Origin: Streptomyces antnestii | Lineage (GTDB): Bacteria; Actinomycetota; Actinomycetes; Streptomycetales; Streptomycetaceae | Assembly (NCBI RefSeq): GCF_004005495.1 | Contig: NZ_RZYA01000002.1 | Span: 62,001 to 126,000 of the forward strand | DNA length: 64,000 nt | Direction: 5' to 3' | In this document: one piece after another, positions 1 through 7,669 of the stretch | Layout of the letters: every line of letters begins with the position of its first letter | How positions within the stretch are numbered: the stretch's first letter is position 1 | Translations under genes and position numbers: made by a program | The notes under the pieces: model-generated | Seen by the model: the letters and a program-made list of their open reading frames with translations, nothing else | Databases searched by the model: none | What the model was told of the DNA's origin: nothing

Positions 1-265
1 CCGGCGCCTGGGTGCCCACGTCCTGGGCCTCGTGGCGGGTGCGCACGTCCGGGGCCAAGCGGGCTGCCAGTGAGGACGAGGTCTGCAGGAGCAGGTCCTC
101 GCGGCGCTCGATGACCTTGCCGATGTGGTAAGGCAGGCCGCAGTTGGCGTAGGAGACGTGCGGGCACCGTGCCGGGACGACGATCTCGGCGTTCTCGTCG
201 AGCCGCCGCAGCCGGGTGGCTGCTGACATGCCACCTGCGACGCCACCGACCACGATGACCTTCAA
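1..265 (-). CDS. CoA-disulfide reductase-like FAD oxidoreductase (3' end cut by window)
   Basis: N-terminal 88 residues of a pyridine nucleotide-disulfide oxidoreductase. Residues 2-15 are a Rossmann FAD-binding loop (VIVVGGVAGGMSAA), and residues 38-48 read SYANCGLPYHI. This is the single-cysteine active site of CoA-disulfide or persulfide reductases (Cys42 here, Cys43 in the classic enzymes) rather than a CxxxxC pair. The start is TTG at 265, with AGGAG eight bases upstream. It lies downstream of the DUF302 gene in the same direction, so it probably belongs to the minus-strand arm of the CstR-controlled sulfur regulon. The remainder, often ending in a rhodanese domain in this family, is outside the window. 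Family assignment is firm; the exact substrate (CoA persulfide or disulfide) is inferred. Confidence 0.85.
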   Translation of the reverse strand, partial: MKVIVVGGVAGGMSAATRLRRLDENAEIVVPARCPHVSYANCGLPYHIGKVIERREDLLLQTSSSLAARLAPDVRTRHEAQDVGTQAP

Positions 266-380
266 CTCGGTTGCTCCTGCCGGGAAAGGTGCCTTCGACT
301 GTCCCGAAGGCTGCGGTGGAATAGGGAGCACCGTTCACAGCGGGCCTCGTCGGCGTCCTCTGCCGCCGGTGCTGCGGCGC

Positions 381-779
381 TCAGTCCTCGGAGCCCGCGA
401 GGGAGGTAAGGGCCGCGTCGAGGCGGCGGGTGGCTTCCTCGGCCACGGGGGCCATGGCGTCGAGGCCGGTGAGGGTGACCATCGTGCCGGGATCGACGGC
501 CTGCACGACCACACGGTCGCCGTCGGCCCGGACGACCACGTTGCAGGGCAGCAGCAGCCCGATCGAGCGGTCGATTTCCAGGGCCTGGTGAGCCAGCGGC
601 GGGTTGCAGGCGCCGAGGATCAGATAGGGCTCCATGTCGTGATCGAGCTTGGCCTTGAGGGTCGCCTGCACGTCGATCTCGGTCAGGACGCCGAAACCCT
701 GATCGGCCAGGGCCCGGCGGACATCCTGCTGCACCTGATCGAACGGTGCTTTCACGGTCACGGTGCGGTCGTAGGTCAT
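381..779 (-). CDS. DUF302 domain protein
   Basis: A 132-residue protein made almost entirely of one DUF302 domain, with the family's MTYDRTV opening, the GFGVLTEIDVQATLKAKL strand-helix segment and the LGACNPPLAHQAL motif containing the conserved Cys. Its biochemical role is unknown, but DUF302 genes are repeatedly found in sulfur and persulfide detoxification clusters. The ATG at 779 is preceded by GGAGG at good spacing; an upstream in-frame ATG lacks a ribosome site. The gene is divergent from the persulfide dioxygenase gene, and the two CstR-type operators in the shared promoter probably control both directions. No signal peptide or membrane segment is visible. Confidence 0.88.
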   Translation of the reverse strand: MTYDRTVTVKAPFDQVQQDVRRALADQGFGVLTEIDVQATLKAKLDHDMEPYLILGACNPPLAHQALEIDRSIGLLLPCNVVVRADGDRVVVQAVDPGTMVTLTGLDAMAPVAEEATRRLDAALTSLAGSED

Positions 780-866
780 GGGAACTGCCTCCTTCACCTC
801 TCGTCACGAGCGGCCCGGGCACCGGGTCGGGGCCCTGGCGCCATGACGGCTGCCATCCTGGAAATA

Positions 867-880
867 TACCCCCGGGGGTA
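867..880. promoter_or_regulatory. CsoR/CstR-type operator 1
   Basis: Perfect 14-bp palindrome TACCCCCGGGGGTA between the divergent DUF302 and persulfide-dioxygenase genes. The G-tract-flanked-by-TA layout is typical of CsoR/CstR operators. Its centre is 35 bp from operator 2. Regulation by the nearby cstR product is inferred from the match to the site in front of cstR itself. Confidence 0.82.
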
Positions 881-901
881 ATGGTGTTAGAGTCGATGAC
901 A

Positions 902-915
902 TACCCCAGGGGGTA
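902..915. promoter_or_regulatory. CsoR/CstR-type operator 2
   Basis: TACCCCAGGGGGTA, with 6-bp perfect arms around a 2-bp centre. It lies 25 bases before the GTG start of the persulfide dioxygenase gene, so a bound repressor would block the rightward promoter or early elongation. Confidence 0.82.
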
Positions 916-940
916 ATTTTCGTGCGGAAGGAGTATTGAG

Positions 941-2305
941 GTGTTCTTCGTTGACGTGATCGATCTGGAGGGTCTGGGCAACCGCAGCTACCTCGCCGGC
1001 GGCGAGTCGGCGGCGGTGGCGGTCGACCCGCCCCGGGACGTAGACCAGGTGCTGACCGCGGCCGCCCGGCGCGGAGTGCGCATCTCGTACGTGGTGGAAA
1101 CCCACGTACACAACGACTACGTCACCGGCGGTCTGGAGCTGGCCCGGATCACGGGCGCCGTCTACCTGGTGCCGGCCGGTGCCAACGTCTCCTTCGTCCG
1201 GACCCCGGTCTCCGACGGTGACACGGTCGACGTCGATCCGGACGCCGGCCTGACCCTGGCCGCCGTCGCCACGCCCGGGCACACACCGCACCACACCGCC
1301 TACGTTCTGCAGGAGGCGGGCCGGCCCGTCGCCGCGTTCACCGGCGGCTCGCTTCTCATCGGTACGGTCGGCCGCCCCGATCTCGTCGAGCCGCGGCTGA
1401 CCGAGCAGCTGGCCCGCGCCCAGTACGCCTCTGCGCACCGGCTCGCCGACGCTCTGCCCGACGACACGGCGGTCCTGCCCACTCACGGGTTCGGCAGCTT
1501 CTGCTCCTCGGCGCAGTCGGACGGCGACACCACGACGATCGGCAAGGAGAAGGCCGCCAACACGGCGCTGACCGTGGACGTGGACACGTTCGTCGCCGAG
1601 CTGCTCGCGGGCCTCGAGGACGTGCCCGCCTACTACGCGCACATGGGACCGGCCAACGCGGGCGGCCCCGACCCGGTCGACATGACCCCGCCCGCCGTTG
1701 CCGACCCGCAGGACATAGCCGCCCGGCTCGCGGCAGGGGAGTGGGTCGTGGACCTGCGCAGCCGGATCGCCTTCGCCGAGGGGCATGTGGCGGGCTCGTT
1801 CAACTTCGAGCTGGACGGCAAGCTCGCGACCTATCTGGCCTGGATGATCCCGTGGGGCAAGCCCGTCACCCTGCTTGCCGAGACTGCCGAGCAGCTGGCC
1901 GCAGCCCAGCGCGAGCTGGTCCGGGTCGGCATCGACCGGCCGGCCGCCGCCGCGACCGGCGGCCCCGCCACGTGGCTGCGCGACGGTGAGCGCCCGGCTT
2001 CGTTCCAGCGGGCCACGTTCGCGCAGCTCGCGGCCCAGGATCACGACGGGATCGTGGTCCTGGACGTACGCCGTGATTCCGAGCGGGCCGAGGGCTGGAT
2101 AGCCGGCTCGGTCCACATCCCGATCCACCAGGTGCACCGCCGACTCGGCGAGGTCCCGGACGGCACGGTCTGGGTGCACTGCGCGGGCGGCATGCGCGCG
2201 GGCATCGCCGCCTCCCTGCTGGACGCCGCCGGACGACGCGTAGTGGCCGTGGACGACGGCTTCGACGCCGCCGCCGACGCCGGACTGACCGTCGTCACCG
2301 GCTGA
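941..2305 (+). CDS. Persulfide dioxygenase-like MBL protein fused to two rhodanese domains
   Basis: A 454-residue protein. Residues 1-235 form a metallo-beta-lactamase fold with ETHVHNDY at 53-60 (His55, His57, Asp59 metal ligands) and the ATPGHTPHH strand, as in persulfide dioxygenases of the ETHE1/Blh type. These use iron to oxidise glutathione, CoA or mycothiol persulfide to sulfite. Two rhodanese domains follow (about 250-345 and 355-450). The second keeps the catalytic loop HCAGGMRA with Cys414; the first has no cysteine in its loop and is probably structural. The GTG start has GAAGGAG upstream and sits directly behind two CstR-type operators. It heads an operon with a rhodanese and a TauE/SafE exporter, a dioxygenase, sulfur transfer and sulfite export set. 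Confidence 0.9.
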   Translation: MFFVDVIDLEGLGNRSYLAGGESAAVAVDPPRDVDQVLTAAARRGVRISYVVETHVHNDYVTGGLELARITGAVYLVPAGANVSFVRTPVSDGDTVDVDPDAGLTLAAVATPGHTPHHTAYVLQEAGRPVAAFTGGSLLIGTVGRPDLVEPRLTEQLARAQYASAHRLADALPDDTAVLPTHGFGSFCSSAQSDGDTTTIGKEKAANTALTVDVDTFVAELLAGLEDVPAYYAHMGPANAGGPDPVDMTPPAVADPQDIAARLAAGEWVVDLRSRIAFAEGHVAGSFNFELDGKLATYLAWMIPWGKPVTLLAETAEQLAAAQRELVRVGIDRPAAAATGGPATWLRDGERPASFQRATFAQLAAQDHDGIVVLDVRRDSERAEGWIAGSVHIPIHQVHRRLGEVPDGTVWVHCAGGMRAGIAASLLDAAGRRVVAVDDGFDAAADAGLTVVTG

Positions 2306-2357
2306 GCCGTCCCTGAACGCGACGTACGAGAGATACGAGAGAAAGGCGAAACCGACG

Positions 2358-2723
2358 ATGTTCCTCTTGACCCGTAAGGCGCCGCGCCTGTCCGTGGACG
2401 AAGCGCGCACCCGTACCGGCGGTGAGCGGCCCGAGGCAGTCCTGCTGGATGTGCGGGAGAAGCGCGAGTGGAAGGCCGGGCATGCCCCGGACGCCGTCCA
2501 CGCCCCGCTGACGGGACTGGTCGCGGGCGCGGCCCTGCCCGCGTCGGCGCAGGGGCGGGCGCTGGTGGTGATGTGTCGCAGCGGGCACCGCTCGCAGCGG
2601 GCCGCGAAGCTCCTGGCCGAACGGGGCGCGGACGCGGTGGACGTGAAGGGCGGCATGAACGCGTGGGCCGCCGCCGGATACCCGGTCGTCGACGAGCGCG
2701 GGAACAGCGGCTCGATAGCGTGA
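2358..2723 (+). CDS. Single-domain rhodanese sulfurtransferase
   Basis: A 121-residue rhodanese with the active-site loop VMCRSGHRSQ (Cys73) and the usual VLLDVREKREW entry motif. It probably carries sulfane sulfur between thiols, for example between low-molecular-weight persulfides and sulfite. The C-terminal GGMNAWAAAGYPV segment is typical. It lies 52 bases after the dioxygenase fusion, and its stop codon overlaps the GTG start of the TauE/SafE gene, implying translational coupling. Family assignment is clear; the physiological donor and acceptor cannot be read from the sequence. Confidence 0.9.
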   Translation: MFLLTRKAPRLSVDEARTRTGGERPEAVLLDVREKREWKAGHAPDAVHAPLTGLVAGAALPASAQGRALVVMCRSGHRSQRAAKLLAERGADAVDVKGGMNAWAAAGYPVVDERGNSGSIA

Positions 2724-3463
2724 GCACCCTCATACTCGCCCTGGTCGCCGGGGCCGTCATCGGCCTGGCCCTCGGCGCCCTGGGCGGCGGCGGCAGCGTG
2801 CTCGCGGTCCCGGCCCTGATCTACCTGCTCGACTTCTCCCCGGCATCGGCGACCACCGCCAGCCTGATCATCGTCACCGCGACCTCCGCCACCGCCCTGT
2901 ACGCCCATGCCCGGGACGGCAACGTCGCCTGGAAGACGGGGGCGCTGTTCGCGGCTGCTGGCATCGTGCCCGCCTTCCTCGCCGGAGCCGCGGCAGGGCA
3001 CCTTCCGGCCGCCGTGCTCACCGGAGCCTTCTCGGTCGTCGCCGCCCTGGCCGCCCTGCGGATGCTCCGCCCGGCCACATCCGAGCCGCCCGAGCGGGTG
3101 CGTCCCGTCAAGGCGGTCGGCGCAGGCGTCGGACTCGGTGCCGTGACGGGATTCCTCGGCGTAGGCGGCGGGTTCCTCGCCGTCCCGGCCCTGGTCGGGG
3201 TCCTCGGCCTGCGGATGAAGCAGGCGGTGGGAACCAGCCTGCTGGTCATCACCGTCAACTCCCTGGCCGCCCTCACCGCGCGGACGGGGACGGGCGGGGA
3301 CCTGCGCTGGGAGGTGATCGCCCCCTTCACCGGGGCGGCGATCCTCGGAGCCTGGGACGGCAAACGTCTCGCGTCGAAGATCACCGGGCATAGCCTGCAA
3401 CGCATCTTCGCGTTCGTTCTGCTGGCCGTGGCGGCCGTGATGCTCATCGACGTGATCATCTGA
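2720..3463 (+). CDS. TauE/SafE family sulfite/anion exporter
   Basis: A 247-residue integral membrane protein with about eight hydrophobic segments in two homologous halves. Each half carries the family's glycine motif: ALGGGGSVLAVPAL near residue 20 and LGVGGGFLAVPAL near 150. TauE/SafE members export sulfite, sulfoacetate or related anions. Here the partner persulfide dioxygenase makes sulfite, so sulfite export is the natural reading. The start is the GTG at 2720, four bases overlapping the rhodanese stop. A much longer upstream reading frame exists, but it would read through the rhodanese gene out of frame. Confidence 0.88.
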   Translation: MSTLILALVAGAVIGLALGALGGGGSVLAVPALIYLLDFSPASATTASLIIVTATSATALYAHARDGNVAWKTGALFAAAGIVPAFLAGAAAGHLPAAVLTGAFSVVAALAALRMLRPATSEPPERVRPVKAVGAGVGLGAVTGFLGVGGGFLAVPALVGVLGLRMKQAVGTSLLVITVNSLAALTARTGTGGDLRWEVIAPFTGAAILGAWDGKRLASKITGHSLQRIFAFVLLAVAAVMLIDVII

Positions 3464-3489
3464 GCCGGCCGCCTCCGCCGTCCGACGGA

Positions 3490-3786
<297 letters not shown>

Positions 3787-3794
3787 TCATCACA

Positions 3795-3808
3795 TACCCC
3801 CAGGGGTA
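3795..3808. promoter_or_regulatory. CsoR/CstR-type operator 3
   Basis: TACCCCCAGGGGTA, 6-bp perfect arms around CA, between cstR and the divergent membrane rhodanese gene. It is nearly identical to the two sites at 867 and 902, so the repressor probably controls itself and all surrounding sulfur genes. Confidence 0.82.
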
Positions 3809-3858
3809 ATATACTCCCTACTTTTGGGGCCCCGCCGACAGCAAAGGATGTCTCTGCC

Positions 3859-4434
3859 ATGACCACGCCCACCACCCTCGGCACCGGTGAGGCCCGCACC
3901 CGCCTGCACGAGCTGACCGTGATCGACGTCCGGACCCCGGGCGAATACGCCGGCGGCCACCTGCCCGGCGCCCTCAACATCCCCCTGGATCAGATCCAGC
4001 GGGCGCTCCCCGACATCCGCCACGCCGCCGAGCGCGGTGACGTCCTGGTCGTCTGCGCGTCCGGAGCCCGCTCCGAGAACGCCTGCCGCATCCTCGCCGA
4101 CAACCACATCGCCACCGCAAGCCTCTCCGGCGGCACCGGCGCCTGGGCCGCTGACGGCCACGACCTGCACCGCCCTCAGAGCGCCACCCGTGCCACCTGG
4201 GGCATGGAACGTCAGGTCCGTTTCACCGCCGGCACGATCGTCCTGATCGGCCTGCTCCTCGGACTCCTCGTTCACCCGGCCTTCCAGATCCTCTCGGCGG
4301 GCATCGCCGCCGGACTGGTCTTCTCCGCCCTCACCAACACCTGCGGCATGGCCGCCATGCTCGCCAAACTCCCCCACAACCGCCCGCGCGCCGCCGACCT
4401 CGACCACACCCTGGCCGAGCTCCGCAACCGCTGA
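3859..4434 (+). CDS. Membrane-anchored rhodanese (YgaP-like, rhodanese + DUF2892)
   Basis: A 191-residue protein with an N-terminal rhodanese domain (about 5-105; VIDVRTPGEYAGGH entry, active loop VCASGARSEN with Cys66). A C-terminal DUF2892-type membrane module follows (about 115-170; two hydrophobic helices around TAGTIVLIGLLLGLL and AGIAAGLVFSALTNTCGMA). This is the layout of E. coli YgaP, a membrane sulfurtransferase. It is divergent from cstR and shares operator 3 with it. The Cys in the second helix region is also conserved in YgaP-like proteins. The function as membrane sulfane-sulfur handling is inferred from family. Confidence 0.9.
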   Translation: MTTPTTLGTGEARTRLHELTVIDVRTPGEYAGGHLPGALNIPLDQIQRALPDIRHAAERGDVLVVCASGARSENACRILADNHIATASLSGGTGAWAADGHDLHRPQSATRATWGMERQVRFTAGTIVLIGLLLGLLVHPAFQILSAGIAAGLVFSALTNTCGMAAMLAKLPHNRPRAADLDHTLAELRNR

Positions 4435-4783
4435 GCAGTAAAGACGGCAGCAAACCGGGCCTCCGGTTCTGCTTCGGTGCGGGCTTCCCCGGCGGCCGTG
4501 GCAAACCGGAAGTCCCGCCAGTGGGACCAGTGGCACCAGAATCGCCAGGCGCAGGAGGCCACTGCCGCGGCTGCCCATGCCTTCAACTGCATCCGCCCGA
4601 CGACCGGCGCGACACGAGCCCCCTTCTCGGGCAATTCCTACAAGGAAGATTCTGCCGACAAGGCATCGACGCCGTCAGCTGCATACGCGACGAGACTCAG
4701 CAACGAGTCCATCGCCCCGGCAGCTGTGCGGCCGGCGTCGGGACTAGATCGGGGTGCCGTCTTCGTCAGGCTGCTTCGGCCTC

Positions 4784-4959
4784 GGGGTGCCCGACGTGGC
4801 GGCCAAGCTCCATGCGCACAAGGGCTACGACTATGGTTCCTGACGCGCCGGATGCCTGGCCATGTCATCACCGGTACGAACCCGAAGGCCGAGCACGTAC
4901 TCGCCTTCGTGGGTGTAGCCGCTGCCCTCAGCAGATACCGCCGACGCATCAACTGCACG
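4784..4959 (+). pseudogene. Decayed IS5-family transposase fragment
   Basis: Two pieces of an IS5-family transposase C-terminus lie in different frames. Codons 4802-4840 read AKLHAHKGYDYGS before a stop, matching the family's LHADKGYDY motif. From 4876 another frame reads NPKAEHVLAFVGVAAAL followed by SRYRRR, matching the KAEHFLAFVGIAA...CYRR end of these transposases. The part that normally joins them is deleted and frameshifted. No terminal inverted repeats were found. The rest of 4435-4978 has no recognisable gene. The remnant sits at the junction between the sulfur regulon and the monooxygenase island. Confidence 0.6.
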
Positions 4960-4978
4960 GTGTCTTGCAGGTGCTGCG

Positions 4979-5389
4979 ATGATGCCGGCTGTGGAGAGTC
5001 CCGAGGTGGAGTCCTGGTATCGCTTCTTGATCGGGTCGTTGGCAGTGGTGGCTGCACGCCCGGACGAGCTGATCACCTCCTGGCTGGACGCGCACAGGTT
5101 CGACATCGATGACGTGGTGCTGGATTTCGAGTGTGCCGTGGGGCCACTCGTTCACTTGGTCGAAGTCGGCCGCGTGACCGAGGAGATCGCGAGCCTGCTC
5201 CGAAGAATCACGGCTGCGTTCGATGAGTTGAGCAGAGCTGAGAACGCCGGGCGCTGGACGGACGAGGCACTGGCTACCGACCCAGCCTGGGCGGAGGTTC
5301 GCGACCTCGCGCGGCGGTCCCTCCACGGCCTGACTGGCCAACGCCAGGTGCCGTTGCCCCAGATTGATCGCGGCACAGGCAGGACGTGA
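4979..5389 (+). CDS. Hypothetical protein
   Basis: A 136-residue acidic soluble protein that I do not recognise. It is rich in helices (for example WYRFLIGSLAVVAARPDEL and TEEIASLLRRITAAFDEL) and lacks membrane segments or signal peptide. Codon use is less extreme than in neighbouring genes. ATG codons at 4979 and 4982 are both possible; the ribosome site is weak. Its position next to a transposase relic suggests accessory DNA. It could be an immunity or small regulatory-type protein, but nothing in the sequence shows that. Confidence 0.5.
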   Translation: MMPAVESPEVESWYRFLIGSLAVVAARPDELITSWLDAHRFDIDDVVLDFECAVGPLVHLVEVGRVTEEIASLLRRITAAFDELSRAENAGRWTDEALATDPAWAEVRDLARRSLHGLTGQRQVPLPQIDRGTGRT

Positions 5390-5589
5390 CTCGGCCTCGG
5401 GCGCGGCGCTGGCGGTGGCCCACGCCGGGATGCACGGCCCGACGGCGGCGCTGTATGCGGAGCCTGGCCCAGCGCCACGATCTGGGTGCTCGCGGGACTG
5501 ATCGGGCTCGGGTGGGCAATGGTCTGCCGCGAGACCCGCTGCCTTGATCTCACCGGCGGGTGATGACCGGGCGGGCCGCGCGTTCTGCA

Positions 5590-5652
5590 CGAATCCGCAG
5601 CAGGTTTGCGCGAATCCGCAGCAGGTTTGCAGGAATCCGCAGCTGTGTCGCG
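5590..5652. repeat. Three tandem 21-bp repeats, probable AraC operator
   Basis: Units start at 5590 and 5611 (CGAATCCGCAGCAGGTTTGC in both) and 5632 (GGAATCCGCAGCTGTGTCGC). The exact 21-bp period places GAATCCGCA on one DNA face two helical turns apart, as for AraC-type half-sites. The array ends 41 bases before the AraC start. The remaining bases of 5390-5693 hold no gene I can support. A longer reading of the AraC gene would translate these repeats, which argues for the downstream start. Confidence 0.7.
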
Positions 5653-5693
5653 ACGGCTCCGCCCTACGCTTGGAGCCGGAGGAGGTGAGGCCG

Positions 5694-6644
5694 GTGAGCG
5701 AGGTGCTCCGGGGGCTGGAGGAGCGTCACACCGCCGGTGACCTGCTTGCGGAGATTTCCGAGCGGACACCGGTGCTGGGCGGCAATCCGGGGGACTGGCC
5801 GGGCCTGACCTTCTACCGGTACACCCAGCCGGTTGCACCGCAGTGGGAAGAGGTGCAGTCGCTGTCGTTGTGCATCATCGCGCAGGGCCGCAAGTGTGTG
5901 GTCACCGACGGGCAGAGGCACTGCTACGACCCCTTCGACTACCTTGTGCTCAGCGGGCGCCAGCACTTCACCGCGGAGATCTTGGAAGCCTCGCCGGCCA
6001 GGCCGTTCCTGTCGCTGGTGCTCCAGATCGACCCGGATCTCGTCCGGCGCGTCTCGGCCGACGTCGTCGACCGGCGGGCGACGGCCTTCGGCCCGCCGCC
6101 TGCGCGCGCGAGCACGGATCGGGCGTTCGTCACCCCGCTCGACACCACGCTGATGGCCGCCACGGTCCGCTTCCTGCGGTCCGTGGCCGCCACGGGGGCC
6201 GACCGGCGGGTGCTCGCCCCGATCTATCTCGCCGAAATGGTGTACCGGGTCCTGCAGGCCGAGCAGTTCTCCCGCCTGATGGATCTCGCCGCCACCGAAG
6301 TGGCGCGCAACCCGGTGAGCGAGGTGATTTCGCACGTACGGGAAAACATGTCCGAACTGCTCACCGTGAGCGATCTCGCGGAGCGGGTCTCGATGAGTTC
6401 CTCGGCGTTCTCGCATCTCTTTCGCGAGGTCACCGGAAAATCGCCCTACCAGTTCGTCAAGGAAATTCGCCTGAATCGTGCCAGAGAGCTGCTCGTTGAG
6501 GGCGAGCTGACCGTCACCCAGGTTTCCCGGGCGGTCGGTTACGGCAGTACGTCACATTTCATCAACGAGTTCCGCTCTCGGTTCGGTGCGACCCCGAGAG
6601 CGTATTCCGATCTTCGTTCATTGCGGGAGGAACTGAGCAGCTGA
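5694..6644 (+). CDS. AraC family transcriptional regulator
   Basis: A 316-residue regulator with an AraC-type N-terminal cupin domain (about 10-190; EVQSLSLCIIAQGRKCVV and FTAEILEASPARPFLSLVLQ). A C-terminal double helix-turn-helix follows (about 215-310; SDLAERVSMSSSAFSHLFRE, TGKSPYQFVKEIRL, VSRAVGYGSTSHF). The GTG at 5694 follows GGAGGAGGTG; further-upstream starts would run through the tandem repeats. It is clearly paralogous to the AraC gene at 15695, and the two bracket the monooxygenase island. The 21-bp repeats upstream and the similar pairs at 7514-7608 are its likely binding sites, giving autoregulation and control of the divergent DJ-1 genes and the monooxygenase operon. Confidence 0.9.
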   Translation: MSEVLRGLEERHTAGDLLAEISERTPVLGGNPGDWPGLTFYRYTQPVAPQWEEVQSLSLCIIAQGRKCVVTDGQRHCYDPFDYLVLSGRQHFTAEILEASPARPFLSLVLQIDPDLVRRVSADVVDRRATAFGPPPARASTDRAFVTPLDTTLMAATVRFLRSVAATGADRRVLAPIYLAEMVYRVLQAEQFSRLMDLAATEVARNPVSEVISHVRENMSELLTVSDLAERVSMSSSAFSHLFREVTGKSPYQFVKEIRLNRARELLVEGELTVTQVSRAVGYGSTSHFINEFRSRFGATPRAYSDLRSLREELSS

Positions 6645-6665
6645 CTGCATGTGGGAACAGGGCGG

Positions 6666-6695
6666 GGCCGGTGAGGGCGGGGGCCCTCACCGGCC
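6666..6695. terminator. Bidirectional hairpin terminator
   Basis: Perfect 13-bp arms GGCCGGTGAGGGC / GCCCTCACCGGCC around a GGGG loop. It lies between the convergent AraC (ending 6644) and DJ-1 (stop at 6701) genes. Confidence 0.8.
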
Positions 6696-6700
6696 GTCGC

Positions 6701-7423
6701 TCATCGGGCCTGCCCGACCAATTGCAGCGTGGTCACCAGCTCTTCGGCCAACGGTGCCGACGATGCCGGGTTCTGTCCGGTGTGGAGGGTGCCGTCCACC
6801 ACGACGTGCGGTTCCCACGGGCCGCCGCTCTTCTCGAACCGGCCACCGGCGCCGGCCAGGCGGTCCTCCAGCAGCCACGGTGCCCGGTCGGCGAAACCGA
6901 CCTGGCCCTCTTCGACGTCGGAGAAGCCGGTGACCCGCCGCCCGGCGAAGAGCCAGTTCCCGTCCAGGCCGGTCGCCGGCAGCAGCGCGGCCGGGCCGTG
7001 GCACACCGCCGCCACCGGCTTGCCCGCGGCGTCGAAGGCCGCCACGAGCTTGCCGAACTCCGCCGACACCGCAAGATCCTCCATGGGTCCGTGCCCGCCC
7101 GGTACGAAGACGAGATCGAAGCCGGTGGCATCGACGCTGTCCAGATCGGCCGGTGCGGCGAGCTCGGCGTCGATGTCGGCGAGGTAGGCGCGGAACCGTT
7201 CACCGGGTTCGGGTGAACCGCCGTTCATCTCGGGGCTGAAGCCCGCCTCGTCGGCCGTCGGCCGGACGCCGCCCGGCGTCGCGATCACGATGTCGAAACC
7301 GTGGTCCCGGAAGACGCGGTGCGGCACGGCCAGTTCCTCGGGCCAGAACCCGCACGGGTGCCGGGTCCCGTCGGCGAGTGTCCAGTGGTCCGACCCGGAA
7401 ACTGCGAACAGTACGCGTGTCAT
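6701..7423 (-). CDS. DJ-1/PfpI family protein (class I glutamine amidotransferase-like)
   Basis: A 240-residue DJ-1/PfpI protein of the Hsp31-like subgroup. The nucleophile elbow is AVCHGPAALL with the conserved Cys-His; the GFDLVFVPGGHGPMEDL strand supplies the acidic residue; the C-terminal HTGQNPASSAPLAEEL is typical. Members act as glyoxalase III, deglycase, chaperone or isonitrile hydratase, so the reaction is not predictable beyond aldehyde or stress chemistry. The ATG at 7423 has GAGGAA upstream. It is transcribed away from a second DJ-1 gene at 7670, and their shared 246-bp promoter carries four AraC-type half-sites. The pair suggests protection against reactive products of the neighbouring monooxygenase. 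Confidence 0.88.
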   Translation of the reverse strand: MTRVLFAVSGSDHWTLADGTRHPCGFWPEELAVPHRVFRDHGFDIVIATPGGVRPTADEAGFSPEMNGGSPEPGERFRAYLADIDAELAAPADLDSVDATGFDLVFVPGGHGPMEDLAVSAEFGKLVAAFDAAGKPVAAVCHGPAALLPATGLDGNWLFAGRRVTGFSDVEEGQVGFADRAPWLLEDRLAGAGGRFEKSGGPWEPHVVVDGTLHTGQNPASSAPLAEELVTTLQLVGQAR

Positions 7424-7513
7424 GGATTCCTCTTTCTGCCGGAATGATGTCTCGGCGGCAGCCGGAACGACCCGACGATAGCGACTTGTTGGGCGACGGT
7501 GCCGTTCGCTGCA

Positions 7514-7608
7514 CGAATCTTGCAGAGGTCAGCAGGAACCCGCACCCGGGCGCCGGGGTCGTTGGCGGAATCCGCATAACTTGCGTCGGAATCTGCGATG
7601 CGATCGGA
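7514..7608. promoter_or_regulatory. Two pairs of 21-bp-spaced AraC-type half-sites
   Basis: Half-sites start at 7514 (CGAATCTTGCAG), 7535 (GGAACCCGCAC), 7567 (GGAATCCGCATAACTTGCG) and 7588 (GGAATCTGCGATGCG). Members of each pair are exactly 21 bp apart, and the core GAATCCGCA equals that of the tandem repeat before the AraC gene at 5694. The array fills the divergent promoter between the two DJ-1 genes and so sits in front of the entire monooxygenase operon. Confidence 0.68.
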
Positions 7609-7669
7609 GTCACATGCCGCTTAACGTTTCGGCACGCCATCGAAAACCGCACATTCACATGGAGGTGAT

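Noticed and set aside
887..3400. 837-codon minus-strand open frame antisense to the sulfur operon
   Set aside because: It covers three well-supported plus-strand genes, has low-complexity Gly/Arg/Asp-rich composition and no known motifs. It is an artefact of GC-rich third positions.
5544..5693. Longer N-terminus for the first AraC regulator
   Set aside because: The added residues only translate the 21-bp repeats (NPQQVC motif), are absent from the paralogue, and a good ribosome site exists before 5694.
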